Assembly: GCA_018398765.1 (NCBI GenBank)
Contig: JAHBMJ010003471.1
Span: 74,476 to 90,014, forward strand
Source of the DNA: Chromera velia
Taxonomy: Eukaryota > Sar > Chromeraceae
Length of the DNA stretch: 15,539 nucleotides
Direction of reading: 5' to 3'
Below the pieces are notes generated by a model. That model worked only from the letters and a program-made list of their open reading frames with translations, was not told where the DNA came from and ran no database searches. The first letter of the stretch is position 1. Every line of letters begins with the position of its first letter. Shown here piece after piece: positions 1 to 8,400 of this stretch. The position numbers and the translations under genes were made by a program.

Positions 1-54
1 ACGGGGGAGAACCCCTTTCAGCTCTGCGATTGTGGCGGCGTTGCGCTCTCGTGC
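1..54 (-). CDS. Vezatin-like gene, partial exon at window edge
   Basis: After a pyrimidine-rich intron, the acceptor TTTGCAG ends at 55. The frame then reads ARERNAATIAELKGVLPR in phase 0, which matches the phase-0 end of the preceding exon (…SQQQ). The segment is helical and charged and would continue the Glu-rich helix of the previous exon. The gene continues beyond position 1, so the C-terminus is not seen. Confidence 0.55.
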
Positions 55-2442
55 CTGCAAATGCAGAGAGAGAGAACAGAGAGGTACCGATAGTAAAAGG
101 AAGACAGACAGACAGACAGACAGACAGGGAGGGAGGGAGGGAGGGAAGCAGAGAGAAAGATTGATCGAGAAGACGAAGTAGATGCAGCAGTGCGAGCAGG
201 CAGGCAGGCAGGCAGGCAGACAGACAGGCAGGCAAAGAGACAGACAAAGAAACAGAGCGTCAAAGAGAGAAAATCGGAAAACGAGACGGAAAAGTTTCCT
301 CTGAGACAGACAGAAAGGCACTCGAGAACAAGCGAAGGTGGAGCACTTGGGACCGAAGTTGACTTTCATGTCGTCCAGATTTGCCTCCCACCAAAGATCA
401 GAGGAAAGCAACACAGACATGCACACAGATGCCAAAGAGGCGGAGAAGCGGCAAAGTAGGAAGAAGCCATTCAGTGAAGAGAAAGTAAGAAAAAGGTACG
501 GCCTACTTACCTGCTGCTGGGATACGAGGGGATCAAAAAAGCCCCCCCCTGTTTTCTTCCACGTCCTCTCTTCCCCCTGCTTCCTTTCCTCTTCCTCCTC
601 TTCTCCATCTTCCCCAGCAACCCCCGAAAAAACTCCGACCACATCACCCCTCCTTGTGCTGTCCTCTGCCCCCTCCTTATCAAACCCCGCCCTCTCCCTC
701 TTCATCATGGGACTCTCTGGAGTCTCCCGTGCAGACACAAACGAGGCCTCAGACCCATATTCTTCGTCACTTTCGGCCTCTGCCAGGCCGTCATCCCTCC
801 CTTCCCCCGTTTCCTCTCCACCCTCCTCCTTTCCCTTTTCCTCCTCCTCAGCAGCAGCAGCTGCTGCCTCGGCCTCTTCACTCAAAATTCTGTCGATCTC
901 TCCCTTCAGGCCCCCACACAACCCCACCACTTCCTTTGCACGTCCCTCAACGTCACGAATAACGTCAAGCAACCCGTTCAAAGGCCGAGTCTGCCCACTA
1001 CCATTCCCACCCTCACTCACATCCGGGGCCTCCCCCCCCTTTCCTAATCTGAGTGTTGCCAGAGCAGAAGCACACGACACATTCAACCGCCCCAACAAAC
1101 GTCGCACCTCCACCAACCTCTCCCTGTCTCCCCCCTTCTCAGCATCAGGCCCCACTTCATGCCATGATGCAATGTCTGTGCAAGGGGGCCCTCCCATCCC
1201 GGAGCCCGCCAAAATCTCCAGAGGGTTCCATGACACAGTCCCTCCTTCTGCATCACCCCCACACGGAGTGTCTCCCTCTACGCGCGAGGTCGATTTTCGA
1301 GTACGACCATCTTCGTCCACCACCCCCTCATCTCCTGTCGCGGGATGAAGATACTCAGTCCGTCCCCTGGCGCGTTGCGTAAAATCTTCGGGGCTAGGAA
1401 TGGGAGGGGCCCAGAGAGGTTGACGGAACCCGGAAGCGACCGTGCCGAACAGACCTCTCCACCAACTTTTTCGGGACTCGGCTGCTTCGGTTGCCGCATG
1501 TGTGTCTGCGTATGTGAGACGGAGACGCATCATCATCTGCATCAACGACGCAGTGTGAAGGGCGAAGATTGGATGATCCCCCCTTTTGAATCGCTTGCTA
1601 CCCACTATCCCTTCATCTTTCCTATAAAGGTCCGTGAGCAAGCGGACACTGATCACAGTTGCCTCTTCTCGGAGACTTTCGACCAGTTCATGCAGACTCT
1701 TCCGAGCAAAGAAGAGCACGTGAAGACACCGGAGGGTTTGGGGAATCGAATACAGATACTCACTGAAACCGAAGTTACTCAGACGCGACTCCGACCCCTC
1801 CCCTCCCGGCGCAACTCGACCTGCACTCGCTGCTGCAAGTGCCGGTGTGCGAAGACCTGACGGAAGTCTGGGCACAGACCGCACACTGTGGATGGACCCC
1901 CCGGCCGCGCCTGCCCCAAGCCCCGCACCCCCATAATAGAGCGAGGCCGAGCTAAACCCAGCCGCTGGAGTGGGTGCAGGTGGGTCGAGGTAAGTGTGGG
2001 AAGAGACGGACAAGGCCTGTGAGTGTTGTCTTGACAGAGAGACGGGAAAAGAGCCAACACCCCCACCTGCTGCACCCTCAACAGTAGAATCGCCTCCCCC
2101 CATACCGACACCGGGAAAAGTCTCCCCACCCATCGGAACCGGAGGGCCTAAGGGCAAGGGCGGTGGGAGAGACTCTAGCAACGGAGTTCTGGCCACAGTG
2201 TTGGTATAGGCATCATCCCAGTCAGTGGCAGACTCCTCGTCCCATTCCCCCCCTTCCACTCCCCCCCCTCCCACCTGCAGCTCAGATGCCAGGGAACGAT
2301 TGGTGACTTCCCTCAAGTTCCCCACCACCCGCACGTGCTGGGCGACCCCGGAAGGTCCCATGACGCGCGTGAAGAGCGGCTGCTCGGGAATCAGGCCAGA
2401 TCTCTTCCTCTCACTCATAGTCTCGTCCCAATTTTCTCCAAT

Positions 2443-2488
<46 letters not shown>

Positions 2489-4316
2489 GCGCGCGCACGC
2501 ACGCACACACACAAGAAAGAATTTTTGAGGCGCACAGTAGTACTACTCCTCACACTCTCACAATGCTATCTAAACACATCGACAGCGACACAAGCAACAC
2601 ATTTCTGCCCTTTTTCTTCCCAAGTCTGTTCCTTTTCTGAGGACCGTCGAACGGTACCCGTGCAAAGTGCACCGGGGAGAAGAATCTAGAGGAGCCAAAA
2701 AGGAAAAGCCCCCCTTCTTCAGCATTTCTCCTTCTCAGACGTCCAGCCTCCTTCTCTCCTTCAATTTTCATCCTCGGAACAACACCCGCAATCCCACACC
2801 GCTCTTTTTTCCTTCCTTCCCTGCTCCCCACTCACTGACAGAACTAACAGACCTGTGTGCCGCTTTCCAACCTCTCGTCTCGATCCCGGCTCTCTGCCCC
2901 CCGCATTGCCAGGGACTCAAACAGAGGAGGACCTGGCGTTGCACCTGCTGCGGCAGCGGTGGAGGAGGAGAACGCCCCCTCTGTCTGTGTCTGTCCCCCC
3001 ACGTTCGGGTTGTGGAAACGTCCCGACACGCTCCCCCCGGCATAACTGGAAGGGGGTAAATTCACCTGCTGCTGCTGAAGCTCATAGAGGGAGGACCTGA
3101 TCCCCCCCTGTGGGTGAGAGGAGGATGGTTCGAGTGGAGGAGAAAACAACTGTGTCGGATTCCCACGACCAGCCCCACTCATTCTCCACTCCCTTCTACT
3201 TCTCTCTCTCTCCCGATCTGCAAACGAGGGCGCCGCGCGGTCCTGGAGGTCGGAAGCCGACACTCGGGGGGGGGCTACCGCAGCTGCGGCGAGCATGGCA
3301 GCCAGTCTAGCCATACCTGTGTACTCATGGAAGTCCGCCCAAAGACTGTCTAGCAACTGCTTGAGACTCGAAATAGTGAGCTCTTCAGTCTCGGGTTCTC
3401 GTGTCAGCGCACGAGGCGCGTCGCAGTCGGGCTGCAGGAGCACCAGGACTCCATATGGCCATAGAAAGCCTCTGACTGCACGCCATACGAGTGCCGGCTG
3501 TGAGTAGAAGTACGTCAACTTACTGTCAACGTAGCTGTTTTGTCGGGAGAGTTGGAACTTCAGTCTATGCACTGACGCACGCAGGCGTTTGCGGCTTTCG
3601 ACCATCTGCATAACCAAAGGAGAGGACGACGACTGCCCGTCTCCACCCAACCCGAAGGCGATGGAAGAACGTTCAATACGGGAAATGGGGGGGAGTTGGG
3701 GAGCAAGGGCGAACCCTCTGGAGGTCAACTCGATCTCCTGAATCCATCTGAGGTACTCTTTGTACTGTTTCCAGTTGTATTTCCACAATTGATGTACCTC
3801 ACTATGCGCCTTCCTGAAACTCTCCTCAGCAGACCATGCGTACCACCTGGTCACCCTACAGAGGGCCGAGACGAAATTCCAGAGGGCACTGAAGAACAGC
3901 AACGGACGGCCGTACTGTCGGATGACTTGGCCGCTTCTGCTGCTCACCCACACACCCAACCGGGCTTCTGTCAGCAGTCCCCGTGCAAGACCACAGAGAA
4001 TCGCAAGAAGAGACGACCACCCCGCATGTCTCAACCAGTGATTCTCTTCGAATTCCGAATCCTCACCCCCCTCTGCCTGCTCCACATAGGGACCACCAGA
4101 ACGATATAGGGAGAGAAGACGGTGCTGCAGACCGTCAAGGAACTTCACAGGTTCCTTCCAGAGAACTCTCTGCGCAACATAAAAAGGAGCTGTGCGGAAG
4201 AAGAAAGGGTTTCTCCGCGTCTCCTCTTCAATGGCCGCCAGTCCTCCCCCTGCGCGAAGCGACAATGGCTCCATCACTTGCAAGAACGAGAGGCCGTCAA
4301 GAGGAGCTCGCAGGAG
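1..4316 (-). CDS. Vezatin-like membrane protein, multi-exon, 3' end outside window
   Basis: Exons read on the minus strand are 4316-2853, 2442-511 and 54-1, joined at phase 0 each time. Introns are 2852-2443 (GTCTGT...GCAG) and 510-55 (GTAAGT...TTGCAG). Counting residues from position 4346, two hydrophobic segments lie at about 106-125 and 145-165 with a short basic loop between them. They are followed by a Trp/Tyr/Lys-rich helix (about 176-203), the motif EIELTSRGF (204-212), a basic helix with RKRLRASVHRLKF (252-264), and LKQLLDSLWADFHEY (328-342). From memory of the family, this order (TM hairpin, E-x-E-x-x-x-R-G-F, basic helix, final Leu/Phe helix) matches vezatin / Inp2, which anchor myosin at adherens junctions or peroxisomes. 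After that come Gln/Ser/Gly-rich linkers, helical segments and an acidic stretch in the second exon. Family assignment is by eye. The exact start and C-terminus are unresolved. It could instead be an unrelated two-TM protein. Confidence 0.62.
102..145. repeat. (GACA)n and (GGGA)n microsatellites
   Basis: About six GACA units (102-127) run directly into about four and a half GGGA units (127-145). They lie inside the last intron seen of the vezatin-like gene. Confidence 0.9.
196..234. repeat. (GGCA)n / (GACA)n microsatellite
   Basis: Imperfect tandem of CAGG and CAGA units. It lies in the same intron as the tract at 102-145, about 50 bases away. Confidence 0.88.
511..2442 (-). CDS. Vezatin-like gene, 644-codon second large exon
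   Basis: Reading plus-strand triplets from position 1, no minus-strand stop appears from 2565 down to 1, an opening of 855 codons. Splice signals bound the exon: acceptor GCAG ending at 2443 and a consensus donor CAG|GTAAGT at 511/510. It begins IGENWDETMSERKR, passes through a Gly/Pro/Ser-rich linker, then a helical region containing CLHVLFFARKSLHELVESL, a Met-rich helix (SLMQMMMRLRL), and SWWRGLFGTVASGF. It ends in predicted helices (LLGRLNVSCASALATL, GLLDVIRDVEGRAKEVVGL) and a Glu-rich tail. I recognise no catalytic domain. The alternating structured and disordered layout suggests a cytoplasmic tail behind the membrane hairpin. Confidence 0.68.
2443..2852 (-). other. Intron between the two large exons of the vezatin-like gene
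   Basis: This 410-base intron has donor CAG|GTCTGT and an acceptor that lies directly after a (GT)n tract. A 93-residue minus-strand frame inside it (2831-2550) is Arg/Lys/Gly-rich, has no clean splice signals in phase and looks like a chance opening. Use of that frame as an alternative exon cannot be excluded. Confidence 0.5.
2445..2514. repeat. (CA)n-(CG)n-(CA)n alternating purine-pyrimidine tract
   Basis: About 70 bases of nearly perfect purine-pyrimidine alternation: (CA)n to about 2474, (CG)n to about 2496, then CACG/CA units to 2514. The sequence type is prone to left-handed Z-DNA and length change. It forms the 3' end of the intron on the minus strand, immediately before the acceptor. 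Confidence 0.93.
2853..4316 (-). CDS. Vezatin-like gene, exon with membrane hairpin and vezatin-type motifs
   Basis: The exon holds 488 codons. The frame runs open from 4361 to a TAG at 2846-2844, but its apparent start at 4346 is a TTG, not ATG, and an in-frame TGA lies at 4364-4362. The exon therefore most likely begins at the acceptor TTTTCAG ending at 4317. At the other end the stop forces the donor to lie upstream of it. CAG|GTCTGT at 2853/2852 is the last usable site. The more canonical GTGAGT at 2835-2830 lies beyond the stop and cannot be used in this frame. The C-terminal third (about residues 355-498) is low complexity: Ala-rich, then Arg/Glu, Gln and Ser/Gly runs. Confidence 0.65.
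3998..4016. repeat. Exonic copy of a short dispersed duplication
   Basis: Nineteen bases (GAATCGCAAGAAGAGACGA) are identical to 4338-4356. A second shared block follows (ATTCTCTTC at 4041-4049 versus 4401-4409), with partial similarity between. This copy encodes part of the first membrane segment of the vezatin-like protein. Confidence 0.75.
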
Positions 4317-4337
4317 CTGAAAATCGTCTATCGGATC

Positions 4338-4409
4338 GAATCGCAAGAAGAGACGAGAGCATCACCAGTCATCACTACCACGACAACATTTCAAGTCAGA
4401 ATTCTCTTC
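4338..4409. repeat. Second, diverged copy of the duplication, upstream of the exon
   Basis: It matches 3998-4049 with about 20 extra bases in the middle and scattered changes. It sits across the presumed pyrimidine tract of the first intron and explains why the open frame extends past the acceptor with plausible-looking residues. Confidence 0.6.
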
Positions 4410-4503
4410 AATAGCATAGAATACATAAATCCGTCGGTGATCCCTCCTCTTGCCTAGATAGACTCTGATAGACTACACTGTCACGTACGTGTCGAAATGA
4501 TAC

Positions 4504-4521
4504 CTGGGGACTGTGATTCAT
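4504..4521 (-). CDS. Candidate first coding exon of the vezatin-like gene
   Basis: An ATG at 4521-4519 opens a six-codon frame, MNHSPQ, ending CAG|GTATCA at phase 0. This is compatible with the phase-0 acceptor at 4317 (intron of 187 bases). It is the nearest ATG that joins in phase. The exon is tiny and the donor is weak, so the true start may lie elsewhere upstream or in a longer untranslated exon. Confidence 0.22.
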
Positions 4522-5396
4522 GATCAAGACTGGACGATCTTTTTCGAAGACTGCAGGGTCGATCACTGATCAGTCTGATTCACAGGTTCTCAAAGCGGCC
4601 CCGGAAAGTCGTTCCAAAGTTAATTAATTGCGGGCTTTCGTATGTGTTTTCGGTTTGCGGGGACGCTCGCACTGAGCCTTGCCGAGCTGTTGCATGCCAG
4701 CTGCATGGCTATTGCCAGCTGGCGGGGGGGGTGCCAGCTGGCGGCGGGACCGCGACGCCGGCGCGGACCCCGGCAAATCTCCGCGCAAGCCGTGCCCGCT
4801 ACGTCAAAGTTACGGACAAACACCCGAACTGCAGAAAAAAAACCCGGCCGCACTTTAAATTCTCTTCATTTCTATTCAGACTTATTCTTCGATCAGCATC
4901 GCTCCCTGTTCTTCGCGCTTCTCTCGGTGTCGCGAAACCGTCCCATGTGACAGTAACACCATTAAAGACATTCCTGGATCTGTCTGTTGATGAGCTGCCC
5001 ACCAGGCTGAGCTGCAGAAGAAGTCGATTCGAGAGCCTGAAGGGCGCTTTCGGGATTCTTCGACGAAGCTCATTTGCTTCCGCCTGTTCTGGTCTGGTCG
5101 AGCTTCTTTCGACCTAAGAAGGAACGCGGGAGCGAGAGGCGCGTTTCGGTGAACCCTCTGTAGAGAAACCGAGAAAAGAGCAGACGGCTTTGGTCTGGTG
5201 TCTCGATCGAACGTCGAGAAAAATAAATAACTCAGCGAAGACCGACAACATCGATCAAGTTGCTCGGAGCTTCTTCTTCCTAGGACCTGTACATTTCCGG
5301 AGGCAGAGCACATTTGTCTGTTGAAGTGCTGCCTCTGATTTCAGTCGACAGAAGTCTTCTGCTCTTATTGGACGCGCACAGTCTTCTTCTTTTGTG
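4522..5396. promoter_or_regulatory. Divergent intergenic / 5' UTR region
   Basis: About 875 bases lie between two diverging genes. No long open frame with coding character is visible on either strand. The left part (4640-4800) is GC-rich and carries repeated CAGCTG palindromes. The right part is AT-richer (TTTAAATTCTC near 4854, AAATAAATAA near 5221) and probably holds the transcript leader of the plus-strand gene. No TATA box can be placed with certainty. Confidence 0.5.
4696..4742. promoter_or_regulatory. Three spaced GCCAGCTG(GC) palindromes
   Basis: GCCAGCTG occurs at 4696-4703, and the perfect ten-base palindrome GCCAGCTGGC at 4714-4723 and 4733-4742. The copies start 18 and 19 bases apart. 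CAGCTG is the core of an E-box. The regular spacing suggests one protein face, but no factor can be named from the sequence. Confidence 0.4.
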
Positions 5397-5462
5397 ATGG
5401 AAGGCGAAACTTTGGGGGGCGCTGAAGTTGCCCGATGCGCGGAGACGGAGAGCAATCTGAAG
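5397..5462 (+). CDS. Exon 1 of charged-protein gene
   Basis: Twenty-two codons run from ATG to AAG|GTCTGC in phase 0. The next in-frame stop is only five codons beyond the donor, so splicing is required. Intron 5463-5570 is 108 bases and ends in a clear pyrimidine tract plus GCTGCAG. A start inside exon 2 is the alternative. The leader peptide is acidic like the protein that follows. Confidence 0.55.
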
Positions 5463-8400
5463 GTCTGCATGATCTAGTGTTTCCCGCTCTTTTCTGATAG
5501 GATAGGGACCCCTTCAAGAATATTGCGTGTCATGGTGTCTTCTTTCTGCTCTTCTCTATGTCTGCTGCAGGATGATATCGAGAAGCCCGGTGTGAAGACA
5601 GAAGTCGACCCTCCGTCACTCCAACAGGAAGTCACGAGAGATAGACTCGGCTCCTCTACACTCGAGGACGCGAACCAGAAAAGCACAGAGGGAGAGGGCG
5701 ACTCTGACGCAGAAGAGTTGTGCGCCCCTCTCACTGCATCCTCATCCTCTGCGCCTCCCCCACCCGACGCCACCGAAAGCAAGGACAAGGAGGAAGAGGT
5801 TGTGCCTGTGCCCTTGACTGAACCTTCCCCTGATGATGCAGCAGCTGCTGCCTTCACTGCAGACTGCATGAGCGTGAGCGGAAAATTGGGTGAGGATGAA
5901 GAGCAGAGAGACAGGGAGGCAGCCGCCCGAGAAGGAGACGACGCCGACCTCCCCCTCCCTGCCTCCCTTTCCCAAGATGCCGCCAACGAACAGACTGCTG
6001 CAGTAGCACTAGAGCAGGCAGGCGACTTGAGTAGAGACGATGTGCCGGATGAGGCTGAGCTCATGCGAGGTCAGAGCCGAGAGGCAAATCTTCACGGCGG
6101 GAGCTGCTCCCTGCCTCCTGCGGATAATGAAAAGGAGAAAGATACAGACCAGAAGGTGAAAGCGGAAGGAGACACCAGCCCGCCAGAGCCTGTACCTATG
6201 ACTGTTGTAGAGGAAAAAGAAAACTCTGAAGTGCCTGCAGCTACAGAAGCCACACCCGCTGACCCCCCCCCAGCAGCCCCCGCCGCGGAAGAGAAGGCGG
6301 AGGGGGAAGCGGAAAGGGCTTCACCAAAAGAGGAGGAGAAGGAAGTTGAAGAGAAAGAGAAAAAGACGGACAAGGGAGATGCAAAGAAAGAAGAAAAGGA
6401 GGTAGCTGCAGGGGAGGAAAAGGCAGAGGTAGAGCAGGAGGCAGAGGAGGAGAGCGTGCAGGACGCCATCGCGAGGCTTGAGGAAGAGAGCCGGACCCTC
6501 AAATCTCAAATCAGCGTCAGTCGAATCATAGATCCCCCCCCGCCTGTGCTTTTTTCATCTCTTGCACTTCCCCTTTGCATTGCCTGGAGAATGAAGAAGG
6601 GACGACCGGTAGAAGCTGCCTGCGTGTCTTTGCCCTGGCTTTCTTTCTTTCTGTCCAACCCTTTATTTCTGTCAGTTGAACTTTTCTTTTTCCGACCCTG
6701 TGTGTGTGTCTTGTCTTCCGTGCTGTTTGTTGTGCCTGCCTGCATCGATGCAAGCATGATGGATGTTGTGTTCCCTCCCTCCCTCTCTGTTGAATGAACA
6801 CTGCCTCCTGCAGGAGCTCAGACGGAAGGAGAGGCGGGTCGCTCAGAGGCTCCACCGCCTGCGCCGAGCGGCAGAAGAGGCGAGTCAGAAAAAGTACCGG
6901 CCTGTCGAGAGACGGGGGGCGAAGGAGGAGCCTGCAGATGGGGGGGCCGAACCGTCGGGTGCTCCCGTTGATGGTGATGAAGATGCGAAGGGGGACGATG
7001 AGGAAGAGGCAAGAGACGGCCGCCGGGGAAGAAAACGGGGGGGGAGACGGCGAAGGGAGAGGGAAGCTCTCGAGAGGGACCGAGAGGGCGCCGCCCCCAC
7101 AGGACCCTCAGGAGGCACCAGGGGCAGGGGGAGAGGGGCGGAGTCTCAAACAGACGGGGGGGCGTTTGGGGGAGACGAGGCGGAAGCAGATGAATGGTCG
7201 GTCAGTCTAGATCTAGCTCGGCCCTTTCCTAAGTCCATGTGTGCACTTGCTTATTTCGTTTCGGTTTTTTGGAATTTGTGCTTAAATGAGAGTGACTTTT
7301 TTGACTTTGAGTCCGTTTCTGATCTTTCTTTCCCGCTTGGGTGATACTCTATATCTGTTTTCTTTTGCGTTCTGTTCCTGTTCTTACCGAAAAGCGTTGC
7401 TCTTCAAGAGCTGTAAACGCAGCGGAAAGGAAAGGGCTCACTCTTGCAAAGCCATCTTTTGCATGATGGAGAATCTGAAAAGCTTCTTTCAGTTACGTCC
7501 TTCTTGCACGGATAAATCGTCGTTCTTGCTCTCTTTGTCTTTTCCCTTTTCATTCCCTCTGTTGCTCTGTTGGTATTGTGTTTTCTCAGGGTGGAAGATG
7601 ACGAGGAAGAGGAGGAGCGCAGAAGGGAGAAGCGCGGGAGGTTGAGAGGCAGACGACGAGAAGAGAAAGAAAGGCACCGAGAAAGAGAAAGAGGGGCAGA
7701 CAGAGAGAGAGAAAGAGAAAGAGAAGGTGAGTTCGACGGAGGAGCAGAGGACGATGACGGTGCAGCAGAGAGGAGACGCCGTCGTCGTAGGGGTGGTCGC
7801 AGGGAGCGCGAGCGTGTCGAGCGGCTGACTCGCAGGCTGAGGGGGGGGCTGACGGACCAGAGTGACCATGAAGAAGAAGAGAATGAAGATGCTAGAGGGG
7901 GGGGCCGGGGGAGAGACAGACACGGGGGGCGCCGTGGCGGCGGTCGGGGTGCTGACAGGGCTGCGGAGGCCGACGCAGAGGACGGAGAGGATTCCGGCTC
8001 TGGTTACGGGAGTGACGACAAGTTAGTTTGTTACTTAGGGTGCTGGTGGGTAAGGAGGTGAACTGATTTTGTTTTTTGTTTCTGATCCTCTCGCGTTTCA
8101 GGTATTTTGTGATCTGATGCTTATCAACGCGCAGGTTTCCGTTGTTGTCTTCTTCCTATACGTCTCTGTACTCCTGCCTTCCTGGTTGCGTGTCTTCGCT
8201 CCCCTCCCCTCCCCTCTCTTGATTCTTTCTTTGCAGAGACGACGCGAACCACCGACGCCGCAAGAGAGGGGTCCGCGGGGGCCGCCGCGTGATGTCTCGC
8301 CGCCGCGATCGTGAGTGGGTGATGAGCCCTGGGCCCCCGGGCATGGGGGAGAGAGAGAGGGAAAGGGAAAGGGGGGTTCGCAAAGGGCTGACATCCACCG

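Larger units (their letters stand above)
55..510 (-). other. Intron with tetranucleotide-repeat polypyrimidine tract
   Basis: On the minus (sense) strand the 456-base intron runs GTAAGT…TTTGCAG. Its 3' half is almost wholly pyrimidine-rich repeats: (CCTG)n about 234-196, (CCCT)n about 145-127 and (CTGT)n about 127-102. These take the place of an ordinary polypyrimidine tract. The Cys/Leu/Pro-rich reading frame on the minus strand (18-263) is a by-product of these repeats. Confidence 0.55.

Noticed and set aside
18-263. Cys/Leu/Pro-rich minus-strand peptide resembling a secreted protein
   Set aside because: It is a direct translation of CCTG/CTGT microsatellites inside an intron.
338-1348. 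336-residue plus-strand open frame, Ser/Pro-rich
   Set aside because: It is the complement of the purine-rich minus-strand exon 511-2442. Composition is low complexity, and the minus strand carries the splice signals and the longer opening.
2550-2831. 93-residue minus-strand frame as a separate gene or exon
   Set aside because: It is Arg/Lys/Gly-rich without in-phase splice sites, and skipping it gives a perfect phase-0 join.
4344-4346. Start codon of the 500-residue minus-strand frame
   Set aside because: The codon is TTG. An in-frame stop lies five codons upstream, and a splice acceptor at 4317 plus the duplication explain the extension.
4691-4697. TGCATGC motif known from coccidian promoters
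   Set aside because: It is a single seven-base occurrence in the intergenic region. That is too little to assign the organism or a regulatory role.
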